From Thermoplasmatota archaeon (GTDB taxonomy: Archaea > Thermoplasmatota > E2 > DHVEG-1): 8,351 bases of DNA. The stretch covers positions 1 through 8,351 of the forward strand of contig JAUWCF010000031.1 of assembly GCA_030609445.1 (NCBI GenBank). Direction: 5' to 3'. Below, one piece after another: positions 1-7,048 of this stretch. The notes under the pieces were generated by a model. It made no database searches, was not told the origin of the DNA, and was given only the letters and a program-made list of their open reading frames with translations. Positions within the stretch are counted from its first letter, which is position 1. Each line of letters starts with the position of its first letter. A program made the position numbers and the translations under genes.

Positions 1-38
1 TTTTCCTTATGTTTTAGCACCCAATCAGGATATTGCAT
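1..38 (-). CDS. Start of a probable IS4/IS1634-type transposase, cut by the window edge
   Basis: Only the first 12 codons are inside the window (ATG at 38-36), reading MQYPDWVLKHKE with no stop. From memory, archaeal and bacterial transposases of the IS1634/IS4 group often begin with a tyrosine-proline-(D/E)-W-V-L-K-H-K stretch followed by KG, so this is the likely identity. A TATA-like box at 61-68 on the same strand lies about 27 bases before the ATG, and no Shine-Dalgarno site is visible, so a leaderless message fits. If it is a transposase, the end of its insertion sequence should lie between about 70 and 230, but I could not recognise a terminal repeat there. With so few residues the family call is tentative; the presence of a gene start is somewhat safer. 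Confidence 0.5.
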   Translation of the reverse strand, partial: MQYPDWVLKHKE

Positions 39-59
39 ATAACGTATATACGTAATATG
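36..59. repeat. 24-bp near-perfect palindrome over the transcription start of the left-edge gene
   Basis: The core ACGTATATACGT at 42-53 is a perfect 12-bp palindrome. The symmetry extends to 36-59 with only one mismatched base pair (42-53 flanked by TATA-rich arms). It sits between the TATA box and the start codon of the minus-strand gene, a position where a bound repressor would block transcription. AT-rich sequence makes short palindromes common, so a role as operator is inference only. Confidence 0.35.
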
Positions 60-70
60 ATATATAAAGT
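57..70 (-). promoter_or_regulatory. TATA-box promoter of the left-edge gene
   Basis: Read on the minus strand this is ACTTTATATATCAT, a good archaeal TATA element. Its centre is about 27 bases from the ATG at 38, the spacing expected if transcription starts at or very near the start codon. Confidence 0.5.
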
Positions 71-227
71 TTTCAGTTCTTCTTTTTAGGGGAAATCTGA
101 GAAAAAGAGGAAGATATTACGTAAATTCGACTGAGTTACGGCTTAAGTTCCAAAAGGAGAAATTGCGGAAAGCGAAAAATCTTTTTATCATAAGTCTTTT
201 ATGGTGATGATATCATTAGTCAAATGT

Positions 228-240
228 AAAATATTTAAAA
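228..240 (+). promoter_or_regulatory. TATA-box promoter of the prenyltransferase gene
   Basis: The sequence AAAATATTTAAAA is centred about 30 bases before the TTG at 265. This spacing predicts a transcript beginning at or within a few bases of that TTG. No Shine-Dalgarno site precedes either the TTG or the in-frame ATGs at 310 and 313. Confidence 0.45.
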
Positions 241-264
241 CCAGAAGTGATGTTATATTAATTA

Positions 265-1284
265 TTGAAATTTGGGATTGGGATACAATTGTCAGATAAA
301 TCTTCTGTAATGATGCATCCGTTTGCTTTTTTATCTCAGTGGCGTTCGCTTCCAAGTTTCGAACTTGTTAGTTATGTTTTTATGTTTGCAAGTATGCCTA
401 TGCTTGCATATGGGATAAAACCGTATGACTCCTCAATAATTACAATTATTATTTTGTCAGTACTTTCTCTTTATTCAGGATTTTTTGCAGCGCTCATATG
501 GAATGATATAACTGATGTAGAGATAGATAGCATTGCGCATCCCGATCGTCCGATACCGTCAGGTCGGATAAGTTCAAGCAGATTTTTTGCAATAGCACTT
601 GTGTTTTCTGCGATGACGTTTATTTTTGCTTTTCTTGTAAGCATTTGGTGTCTTGTCCTCGTAGGGGCAACAGCTTTATTTGTAGCATTTCACAATAAAT
701 ACCTGAAAAAAATTATAAAATTTCCTGCGTATTCTGAGATTTTTACGCCTGTTCAGTGGGTTGTTGTAGTAATATTTGGATTCTTTGCAATTTGGACTAT
801 GGGACAAACTGGCAGTATATCATTAATACTTCCGATATTTGGAGACAAAATTTCATTTAATAATTATGATTTTCAAATAATGATTCTTCTCGTTCTTTTC
901 ACATACTTTGCAGATAACGCTCATGATCTACCTGAAGGAATACATGATTCTGACGGAGACCTTAAACAAGGGGTTAAAACATATGCAACATCATTTGGAG
1001 AAAAAAATGCAGCAAGGATATCCTTTGCCATGTTTTTTATATCTGGTATACTTGGGTTCTTACTTTTTTATAAAGAAATTCTAACATTTGTTTTTTTAAT
1101 CCCATTTTTAGGAATATGGCTCTATACATTATATTACTCATATAGGCTTTTAAAGGCAGATGAAAAAGAGATAAAACCGTTAGGGGCACTTGTTGGTCGA
1201 AAAGGATTTAATTACTTTTTACTCGCATATGATCTCATATTTTTAGATGTGTTTGTTCGGCTGTTGATATTTAATTTCAAATAA
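265..1284 (+). CDS. UbiA-family membrane prenyltransferase
   Basis: UbiA enzymes move a prenyl group from its diphosphate to an acceptor inside the membrane. The first Asp-rich motif is N80-D81-x2-D84-x3-D88, followed by HPDRPIPSG (92-100), the form seen in archaeal digeranylgeranylglyceryl-phosphate synthases and chlorophyll synthases. The second Asp-rich motif is at 217-232 (D217, D221, D228, D230, D232), followed by GVKTYATSFG, the usual G-x-x-T-x-A pattern. About eight or nine hydrophobic segments span the chain. At 339 residues it is somewhat long for an archaeal DGGGP synthase (usually about 280-300), so a quinone-type or other acceptor is equally possible. The start is a TTG supported by promoter spacing; the ATGs at 310/313 would give 324 or 323 residues and lose no motif. 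It converges with the minus-strand cluster, leaving 61 bases. Confidence 0.88.
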   Translation: MKFGIGIQLSDKSSVMMHPFAFLSQWRSLPSFELVSYVFMFASMPMLAYGIKPYDSSIITIIILSVLSLYSGFFAALIWNDITDVEIDSIAHPDRPIPSGRISSSRFFAIALVFSAMTFIFAFLVSIWCLVLVGATALFVAFHNKYLKKIIKFPAYSEIFTPVQWVVVVIFGFFAIWTMGQTGSISLILPIFGDKISFNNYDFQIMILLVLFTYFADNAHDLPEGIHDSDGDLKQGVKTYATSFGEKNAARISFAMFFISGILGFLLFYKEILTFVFLIPFLGIWLYTLYYSYRLLKADEKEIKPLGALVGRKGFNYFLLAYDLIFLDVFVRLLIFNFK

Positions 1285-1345
1285 TTTCAATTCAACGACT
1301 AACACGTTTTATTGCGCTAAGCTAATTTTGTACATAATTTAGATT

Positions 1346-2395
1346 TCATTTAGTCTTCGATTTGGATCCTGGAATCAAATATTTTAGTTTTGTTATAACA
1401 AAAGCTGCTATTCCTCCTTCGTATATTGAGTTAATTAATGAGAGAAGATTTCTTATGCTAACTCTTGGATAGAAAACAACATAATTCGGCTCCCAATCTG
1501 TTGCAAATTTCTTTTTGAAAAAAAATTCAGATTTAGCAGGATACCCAAATTCAAAAAGAGGCTTAACGAACGTAAATAAATTTGTATAAAATCTGGAGTT
1601 TATTGAACTGCTGTAAGCTAAGAAGGAAAATGGAGAAAAACCAATATATATTTTTTTTGCTCTTTCCTCTTTTAAAATTTCAAAAGATTTTACGATGAGA
1701 TAATCAATAGTTCCACGAGGTGCATGTAATCCTCTTCTTGTAAGATCTAAATAATAGCCGTTAACTCCAAATATTGGATAATATGAGATAAATCCAACAA
1801 TTTTTTCTTTATGTTTGCATACAAAATATCTTGTGCCCCCATAATTATCAAAATCAACATTCCCAAATGCAAATGAAAGCTCTGGTGTCTTTTTTAATCT
1901 ACACCACTCTGTTGCAATAGATATAATTTCATTTTCAATTTCTTCTGATCTATTATTTGCGGAATATGTGTACTCTTCGACGGTCATATCGTTTTTTTTT
2001 GCGTAATTTACTGAGCTTCTTATTTTCCATTTTTTTCTACCAGCCATGGTAAATTTGTTAAGGTCAACTACTGCTTCCATGCCAACATAAAAACACGTGA
2101 ATCCTTTACGTTTCAGGATGTCGATTGATTTATCTGTACATAAGAAGAAATTAATATGATATTTTTTTGATAAAAGATTTTCTTTCAGGTCATCTATAGC
2201 CTCTTCTACTGAGTTATCCAGTACAATGGGATCTCCCAATATTGTAGCTGATTTAAAAGAAGTCTTATATGCTATATATCCTTCCCAGGGTCCACGATGG
2301 ATTGTTAGAGAATCAGATAGTGTAAGATATGAAATTGAATTCTTTCCATATTTTTTCAAACATGAGATGCGATAATCAGGTGGATTTTTTATCAC
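1346..2395 (-). CDS. DUF2156 / MprF C-terminal-type (tandem GNAT fold) protein
   Basis: The protein matches the C-terminal catalytic part of phosphatidylglycerol lysyltransferase (MprF; DUF2156, LPG_synthase_C), which transfers an amino acid from aminoacyl-tRNA to a lipid head group. Family-like stretches are ILGDPI (52-57) in the first half, FTMAGRKKWKIRSSVN (115-130), ELSFAFGNVD (172-181), YLDLTRRGLHAPRGTIDYL (215-233), KKIYIGFSPFS (247-257) and FKKKFATDWEPNYVVFYP near 293-310. The multi-span flippase domain of bacterial MprF is absent; the chain starts directly in the first GNAT-like half, so it should be cytoplasmic or membrane-peripheral. It starts with GTG and its GTGA overlaps the methyltransferase stop, so the two are probably translationally coupled. 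The amino acid and acceptor cannot be read from sequence; many stand-alone DUF2156 proteins have no proven lipid substrate. Confidence 0.85.
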   Translation of the reverse strand: MIKNPPDYRISCLKKYGKNSISYLTLSDSLTIHRGPWEGYIAYKTSFKSATILGDPIVLDNSVEEAIDDLKENLLSKKYHINFFLCTDKSIDILKRKGFTCFYVGMEAVVDLNKFTMAGRKKWKIRSSVNYAKKNDMTVEEYTYSANNRSEEIENEIISIATEWCRLKKTPELSFAFGNVDFDNYGGTRYFVCKHKEKIVGFISYYPIFGVNGYYLDLTRRGLHAPRGTIDYLIVKSFEILKEERAKKIYIGFSPFSFLAYSSSINSRFYTNLFTFVKPLFEFGYPAKSEFFFKKKFATDWEPNYVVFYPRVSIRNLLSLINSIYEGGIAAFVITKLKYLIPGSKSKTK

Positions 2396-3288
2396 GATTG
2401 ATCATCTCTTTTTTTATTCGCTGTCGTAATGTAATATCTGGAAACTTGTTTTAATGCAATGATTGGAGTGAGCACTGCAGCACCCATTGAAAAATCAAAA
2501 TAGTTTTTTTTACTATTATATTTTCCAAATGTTAAGGTTCTTTTTATCAAATAAGAAAGAAAGAATGGTATTGCTATAATAATTCCTCTTATTTGAGATC
2601 GGGCAACATTTTTTGAAATATCTTTGTGGTAAATCTCTTTGAATCCTTTTTTTTCAAGTAATGTAAGATATGTTTTAAGGCGTGGAAGGTCTAGTTTTTG
2701 ATACCCTCGACCGAAAAGGAATTTCTCATATGTCTTCTGTAAAAAAGGATTCATTTGCATTTCTGTTCGAAAACCATCAAGTACTACAAGTTTTCCCCCT
2801 GGTTTTAACACTCTCTGCATTTCATTTATGAAATCCTCAATGTTCTCTGAGTATCCTGTTGATTCTATTGCAAAAACACTGTTAAAATAGTTACTTGGAA
2901 ATTTTGTTTTGTTATAATCTTCTTTCATTATTTTAACATTTGTTATATTTCTGTCTTTGATGAATTTCTTACCCATTTCTACTTGTCCTTGTGAAATAGT
3001 GATTCCTGTAAATTGTACATTTGGATATTTTTCTCCTAGATATATCGAAGTTCCTCCAACTCCGCAACCAGCGTCTAATATTTTTTCTGATTTGTTTTCT
3101 TCTAATTTTAAGAGTTCACCAATTAAGTCATTCATTTTATAAACTGCATCCTTAAAATTTTTAGTATTTTTATCATAATATGCATAATGTATGCAGAGTG
3201 TTTCACCTGCGTAACACCATTTCTCTAATAGTTTCCAACTTCTTTCAAAATAAGAAGCAACATTTTTGTTATGGTTACTTTTTTTCAT
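2392..3288 (-). CDS. SAM-dependent class I methyltransferase, tocopherol/sterol/CFA-like
   Basis: This is a Rossmann-fold methyltransferase. Motif I is ILDAGCGVGGTSIYL (70-84), which holds the SAM glycine loop. It is followed by FTGITISQGQVEMGKKFI (93-110), motif VFAIESTGY (138-146) and RVLKPGGKLVVLDG (159-172). The GITIS-xxQ helix and the IES motif place it in the branch with tocopherol C-methyltransferases, Erg6-type sterol methyltransferases and cyclopropane-synthase-like enzymes, whose substrates are lipids, quinones or other hydrophobic small molecules. The C-terminal third (about 233-290) has two hydrophobic stretches, IRGIIIAIPFFLSYLI and AAVLTPIIAL, which may dock it on the membrane. 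It lies 45 bases after the amidotransferase-like gene and overlaps the next gene by four bases. The exact substrate is unknown; the enzyme class is clear. Confidence 0.9.
   Translation of the reverse strand: MKKSNHNKNVASYFERSWKLLEKWCYAGETLCIHYAYYDKNTKNFKDAVYKMNDLIGELLKLEENKSEKILDAGCGVGGTSIYLGEKYPNVQFTGITISQGQVEMGKKFIKDRNITNVKIMKEDYNKTKFPSNYFNSVFAIESTGYSENIEDFINEMQRVLKPGGKLVVLDGFRTEMQMNPFLQKTYEKFLFGRGYQKLDLPRLKTYLTLLEKKGFKEIYHKDISKNVARSQIRGIIIAIPFFLSYLIKRTLTFGKYNSKKNYFDFSMGAAVLTPIIALKQVSRYYITTANKKRDDQS
2400..2408 (-). promoter_or_regulatory. Ribosome binding site for the GTG start at 2395
   Basis: On the minus strand this reads GAGATGATC, eight of nine bases matching the GAGGTGATC complement of a typical archaeal 16S 3' end. 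It lies four bases before the GTG and inside the last codons of the methyltransferase. It decides the start of the DUF2156 gene, which otherwise has only a rare-type start codon. Confidence 0.5.
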
Positions 3289-3295
3289 AAATTTT

Positions 3296-3303
3296 CTAAC
3301 CTT
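3296..3303 (-). promoter_or_regulatory. Possible ribosome binding site of the methyltransferase gene
   Basis: On the minus strand AAGGTTAG lies seven bases before the ATG at 3288, a fair but not strong Shine-Dalgarno match. A TATA-like stretch, AAAATATTTAAAAATTT (3344-3328), overlaps the end of the preceding gene. The methyltransferase could therefore have its own promoter with a short leader as well as being read from upstream. Confidence 0.3.
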
Positions 3304-3333
3304 AAATATTGATCCAGTTGTCTGATTAAATTT

Positions 3334-4647
3334 TTAAATATTTTCAATTTGGCTAAGAAGGGTACCATCCCAAAAAACGCTCTTAGAAAGAATTGACATG
3401 TCTTTCTCTGACACTTTTTGTTTTGTTATAGGTGGAAGATCTCCATCGGGTATCTTTGCAGCCCAAGCAATAAATCTTCTAACAACCCACCATGTATGAG
3501 TTAAATTATCATCAATAGGTTCGCTTAATTTGGTGATATCTTTCCATTGATAAATGCCTGTTGCTAGACAGTTAAATTTTTTGCCATCAGCGTCTTCGAT
3601 ATGTCCATCTTGCCATATCATATATTCAGGGTGAGTAGTACATAAAAGTATTCTTCCTTTGTTTTCATTTGGATATATTTCTGCGGTGATGGCAGGTTTA
3701 TTGGCCAGATCAGATTCTATTATTTTATCAGTTACTTTCCAATTGCCTGCGAAATAATATGTCAACATGGGGAACTCTAATAGGTTTAGTTTGTTTTCTT
3801 TGATGAATCGTAAAGCTTTAAAGAATCCAAAGATGAGACCCAGTATTCCTCCTGTATATTTCCATGCATGGATTCTTGTAGATTTATTTTCATGTAGATC
3901 TACTTTAGGATATTCTGCTAATATCGATATTTCTCTATCTGGGTTTTTTGGTACAATAAGTGCGGGGCCACCCCACCATCTAATTCTAAGGGTTTCATCT
4001 GGATAATCTGAGAATATGGGAGTATTTTTGTTAACTTTAAAATCTATCGGAGCTCCACCACTATTTATGCGTTTTCCATCTTTTGTCACCCCTGGTTTAA
4101 AAGAGAATACATATGCTGTCGTTCCAATTTTTTCAGGGTGGCTCCATTGAAATAGGTTAAAGAGCGGAAATGCTAGATATTTATAGTAGGATGTTACGCT
4201 TGAAATTCCCAATGAACTCTTGTTGTATTGTCTTTCTACAAAAGTCGTGGGTTTCCGGTTTTTTCCTGTGGTCAAAGAGGTGATCAGAGATGTTCCGCCG
4301 CAAAATCCGATACATCCTCCTCCATTTTCTACATATTTTTTAATATTTTTTTTCCATCTACGTACTTTTAGAGATGAATTGAATCCTTTCATAATTGAAA
4401 GTCCATCGCCAACTCCCCCACCAGGTATAAGGAGAACATCAAAATTGGATGTTTTGAGTTTTCCTTTTAATATATCTTTATCTGATAAAGGATGGGTTGC
4501 GATTCTATAATCTGTATTGTTTTTTGTCCACTGATAACCATCTAAAATAACAGAGAAAAAACGGATGGCGCAGGTGGTCCAGAAAAGTGGTTCTGCTCCA
4601 AGTATTGCAATATTTATTGTCTTTGAAGATTTATTTGTCATGTACAT
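3334..4647 (-). CDS. Class I glutamine-amidotransferase-like (BPL_N-like) protein, cytoplasmic
   Basis: The fold resembles the class I glutamine amidotransferase/DJ-1 group, in particular the domain at the N-terminus of biotin-protein ligases (BPL_N). Visible landmarks are INIAILGAEP (11-20), DVLLIPGGGVGDG (70-82), the nucleophile elbow GGGCIGFCGG with Cys116, and THPEYM with His339 and Glu341, giving a possible Cys-His-Glu triad. The stretch between Cys116 and His339 (about 220 residues) is longer than in ordinary glutaminases and contains RWWGGPALIVP (223-233). There is no signal peptide and no synthetase partner domain, so whether it hydrolyses glutamine, acts on another amide or only binds a ligand is open. 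The start may be 4647 or the second Met at 4641. It is the first gene of the minus-strand group, divergent from a secreted protein with the same core. Confidence 0.75.
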   Translation of the reverse strand: MYMTNKSSKTINIAILGAEPLFWTTCAIRFFSVILDGYQWTKNNTDYRIATHPLSDKDILKGKLKTSNFDVLLIPGGGVGDGLSIMKGFNSSLKVRRWKKNIKKYVENGGGCIGFCGGTSLITSLTTGKNRKPTTFVERQYNKSSLGISSVTSYYKYLAFPLFNLFQWSHPEKIGTTAYVFSFKPGVTKDGKRINSGGAPIDFKVNKNTPIFSDYPDETLRIRWWGGPALIVPKNPDREISILAEYPKVDLHENKSTRIHAWKYTGGILGLIFGFFKALRFIKENKLNLLEFPMLTYYFAGNWKVTDKIIESDLANKPAITAEIYPNENKGRILLCTTHPEYMIWQDGHIEDADGKKFNCLATGIYQWKDITKLSEPIDDNLTHTWWVVRRFIAWAAKIPDGDLPPITKQKVSEKDMSILSKSVFWDGTLLSQIENI

Positions 4648-4666
4648 TTAAACAATTCAACGATTG

Positions 4667-4676
4667 TACTTAAAGA
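4667..4676 (-). promoter_or_regulatory. TATA-like promoter of the minus-strand gene cluster
   Basis: On the minus strand the sequence TCTTTAAGTA is centred about 25 bases before the ATG at 4647 and 31 before the ATG at 4641. No Shine-Dalgarno site precedes either start, so a leaderless message fits. A second TATA-like CTTTAAAT at 4708-4701 would give a leader of about 30 bases. Confidence 0.4.
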
Positions 4677-4714
4677 TAGCTATATTATTAGGGTTACGGC
4701 ATTTAAAGAAAATA

Positions 4715-4729
4715 TGGATTTATTATCCA
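4715..4729. promoter_or_regulatory. Small inverted repeat between divergent promoters
   Basis: TGGAT (4715-4719) and ATCCA (4725-4729) form an inverted repeat with a five-base spacer, placed between the two divergent TATA boxes. It could be a shared operator for both transcription units, but an arm of five bases in an AT-rich spacer is weak evidence. Confidence 0.2.
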
Positions 4730-4749
4730 AAACCGTCCTGCTATAAAGA

Positions 4750-4758
4750 TTTATATAT
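4750..4758 (+). promoter_or_regulatory. TATA-box promoter of the secreted amidotransferase-like gene
   Basis: TTTATATAT is a textbook archaeal TATA element, preceded by purines (AAAGA) in the position of a TFB-recognition element. Its centre is 29 bases before the ATG at 4783, so transcription should begin within about three bases of the start codon. The lack of any Shine-Dalgarno site agrees with a leaderless message. Confidence 0.6.
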
Positions 4759-4782
4759 CATGTTAGTCTATAGAATTAGATT

Positions 4783-6768
4783 ATGGGGGGCAACATCCTG
4801 ATTAAAAAAAGTATGGTAATTGCAATGGTTCTGTTGTTTTTAGTAGTGAATATATTTTCAGCTGAGAATATGCACAATCAGAATTCAATTGATGTTGAAC
4901 CATCCACAATGTTTCCGCTTCCATATATAGCTATACATTCGTTTCATACGGAGGCAATAGATGTTGACTGCTATGGGTTTGTTGTACCTCTCCCATCTGG
5001 TGAAGAGTCTACTTATGAAACCTTTCAAAACAGTAAAGTACGACATCTAATAAACGATCTTCTTAGAGAAAACATTACTGTGTATTGGTCGTCATGTAAT
5101 TTTTCTGTCATGTCAAAAGAAATCGATAATGAAAGTGATGTTGTCGAAAGACATTATAAAAAAGGAGATTTCATAATACCATTTTCTGGAGACATCTATA
5201 AAGATGTATTGACAACTGCAGTAATATATGATTACAACAAAACCAGTGAAATTGAAGACGATGATTTTCTAAAAACAGAAGTATATAAATTAATGTCACC
5301 GCTCTCCATTGATGTATACCAGCTAGTTGAGCCAAAGATTGTGCAACATCTGGGTACTCCTACTCGTTATGGTTGGCCTATTTATCTTCATGTCGCAGAA
5401 GCTGGTGGTTTTCTTACCATGGAGTTTTTACTGGATAATGAAACTGCACAATATCTCAACAACAACGATTTTAATGTTTTTATGTGGCCGTATAATCCTG
5501 ATCCAGGAACCAGTTTTGAAGTTGCAAAAAGTTTAACCAACAAAGAAGGTAGTAATGCAATTAGAAAGTTTGTGCGAGACGGTGGAGGATATATCGGGTC
5601 ATGTTACGGTGCACAAGCAGCATCTTCAGGATATATTGCACCGATACCGATTTTTTCTTTACGCCATGCCTATAAACCAGATATTTCTTTTAAAATTCCA
5701 TTTATCAGCCTGTCGATAAGTGATACATTGATGAGGCAAAAACACATTGCTGACCATAAGACATATATTGCTACTTCAGAGATAGAAGATACAAATCATC
5801 CTCTGGCATATGGTATTAATAAAACTGTAGAAGAATTTTTCAACGGACCATTATTTTTGTGGCTTGGTCATAATTCTGCAAAAGTAGCAACATTTACAGG
5901 CCTTCAAAGTGAAAAAAATTTATCAGTTGGCCCAATTTTTAAAAGAAAAGTGCTAGGGACAGCAAGCTGGGTTCATTCTACATTTGGAGATGGGAAAGTC
6001 GTTCTCTTCAGCGCCCATCCTGAACATGTCAACAACATATCTCTTTTACTTGAGGACTTTGAATGGAAAGGCGATCCCTACTACGGGAGACGCACTATTC
6101 ACAATGCATTGTTTTATGCAACATCAGAAAACCTAAAAGATGTCGAAGTCACCATTAATTACCCGGTATTATTTATCGAAGAGATGGGAGAAAAAACTGT
6201 TGATGTATTTCTTCCGCCAAATAATGAATCAGCATTTGAGAGCATTAAAACAAGGCTTATCACACTCAATGAAAAGCTCTCAGTTTTAAGAAATGTTAGC
6301 ATTGAAAACATTGAATTGCTTTCTGAGCTATTTAATGAAAACATACTTGCTAAAAGCAACATACTTTATCCCGCTAAATATGTGGTTTATTACTGTAATT
6401 TTTTCAGTGATTATAATAATAAAACGTTATCTGATATTGATAAACTTGATCAAATCTATCCATTATTGGCTGAATATAACGATTCAGTACTACAACGTAT
6501 AGACAATTTAAAATCAGAACTGTCAGATCGTTTAAATCATTCTGAAAGACTTGTTTTTGACATCATAATATTTGCAAACAATTTAAAGGATGATTTACAA
6601 AACAAGAGAAGTATTTTCCAGAAACTAAAGATTATATCTGATGCCCGATACATGTTGCGTACATTTGAAATCGGATTGAAATATGTTCCTCAAACCCATT
6701 TTCAATCACTTAAACTTGTGAGATGTTGCTGGTCTAATTATGAGGCGAACATAGCATTAGATACCTAA
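4783..6768 (+). CDS. Exported protein with amidotransferase-like (BPL_N-like) domain
   Basis: The first 27 residues are a signal peptide: Lys8-Lys9, then a hydrophobic run MVIAMVLLFLVVNIF and probable cleavage after FSA (25-27). No later membrane span is evident, so the mature protein is probably released or held by partners. Residues about 40-200 form a region I do not recognise. Residues about 200-445 carry an amidotransferase-like core: FNVFMWPYNPDPG (230-242), nucleophile elbow GGGYIGSCYG with Cys274, FFNGPLF (352-358) and FSAHPEH with His412 and Glu414. These align in order with the motifs of the minus-strand protein at 3334-4647, suggesting distant paralogues. Residues about 450-661 form a mostly helical, charged tail. 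Thirteen N-x-S/T sequons (for example N97, N106, N152, N346, N504, N585) fit an N-glycosylated archaeal surface protein. Its biochemical role is unknown. Confidence 0.8.
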   Translation: MGGNILIKKSMVIAMVLLFLVVNIFSAENMHNQNSIDVEPSTMFPLPYIAIHSFHTEAIDVDCYGFVVPLPSGEESTYETFQNSKVRHLINDLLRENITVYWSSCNFSVMSKEIDNESDVVERHYKKGDFIIPFSGDIYKDVLTTAVIYDYNKTSEIEDDDFLKTEVYKLMSPLSIDVYQLVEPKIVQHLGTPTRYGWPIYLHVAEAGGFLTMEFLLDNETAQYLNNNDFNVFMWPYNPDPGTSFEVAKSLTNKEGSNAIRKFVRDGGGYIGSCYGAQAASSGYIAPIPIFSLRHAYKPDISFKIPFISLSISDTLMRQKHIADHKTYIATSEIEDTNHPLAYGINKTVEEFFNGPLFLWLGHNSAKVATFTGLQSEKNLSVGPIFKRKVLGTASWVHSTFGDGKVVLFSAHPEHVNNISLLLEDFEWKGDPYYGRRTIHNALFYATSENLKDVEVTINYPVLFIEEMGEKTVDVFLPPNNESAFESIKTRLITLNEKLSVLRNVSIENIELLSELFNENILAKSNILYPAKYVVYYCNFFSDYNNKTLSDIDKLDQIYPLLAEYNDSVLQRIDNLKSELSDRLNHSERLVFDIIIFANNLKDDLQNKRSIFQKLKIISDARYMLRTFEIGLKYVPQTHFQSLKLVRCCWSNYEANIALDT

Positions 6769-6851
6769 TGATGAACAATAATGACTATGATTCAGGTTAG
6801 AAAATAACATGGGCCCGCTGAGTCTTAAGGAGGCCAACAGGAGGGAATTGT

Positions 6852-6912
6852 TTAGATTGTTTACAGGAGAAGCATCAATCTAACCAAGGGATATTTTTGT
6901 TCTTTTCTCACT
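6852..6912 (+). terminator. Hairpin and T-rich tract downstream of the secreted-protein gene
   Basis: TTAGATTG (6852-6859) and CAATCTAA (6876-6883) form a perfect 8-bp stem, followed by T-rich sequence at 6894-6912. Another strong T-rich tract follows at 6951-6969. Archaeal transcription ends mainly at T-tracts, so this stretch probably ends the transcript that begins near 4780. The GC-rich patch before it (about 6809-6850) is unexplained. Confidence 0.45.
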
Positions 6913-6984
6913 AACCCTTTCTTCTATGATAATTCGGCCATGGAAGAACCCTTTTCTTTTTTTCTTTCTCATGACACATTATCC

Positions 6985-6994
6985 CGTGTTGCAT
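6985..6994 (+). repeat. Subterminal inverted repeat, recombinase-distal end of the IS
   Basis: CGTGTTGCAT is the exact reverse complement of 8264-8273. It lies seven bases inside the proposed end at 6978. Confidence 0.6.
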
Positions 6995-7048
6995 TCCTTT
7001 TTTTCAAATATCTTTATCTATCACCTCTCATTTATGTCTTATGCTATG

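Noticed and set aside
2957..3142. Plus-strand ORFs inside the methyltransferase and amidotransferase-like genes (also 3767-4006 and 4220-4510)
   Set aside because: They are antisense shadows of well-supported genes, with no recognisable motifs or start signals.
2392..3288. Naming the methyltransferase a sterol (Erg6) or tocopherol enzyme
   Set aside because: The motifs place it in that broad branch but do not fix a substrate, and an archaeon would not be expected to make either compound.
3334..4647. Naming the protein a biotin-protein ligase or glutaminase subunit
   Set aside because: There is no ligase domain and no synthetase partner; only the amidotransferase-like core is visible.
6779..6786. 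TAATGACT, identical to the right-guide bases of the candidate guide RNA, as an alternative IS end
   Set aside because: The match is eight bases, but no inverted repeat lies near it and the other flank gives only GTCG. The ends marked by the 10-bp inverted repeat explain both guides better.
6809..6883. A 24-codon ORF starting MGPLSLKEANRR
   Set aside because: It has no promoter or ribosome site at the right distance, is very short, and ends inside the terminator-like hairpin. I recognise no family.
6911..6994. A 27-codon minus-strand ORF starting MQHGIMCHEKEK
   Set aside because: Its start codon lies in the IS inverted repeat and it reads through the A-rich complement of T-tracts; there is no sign of coding.
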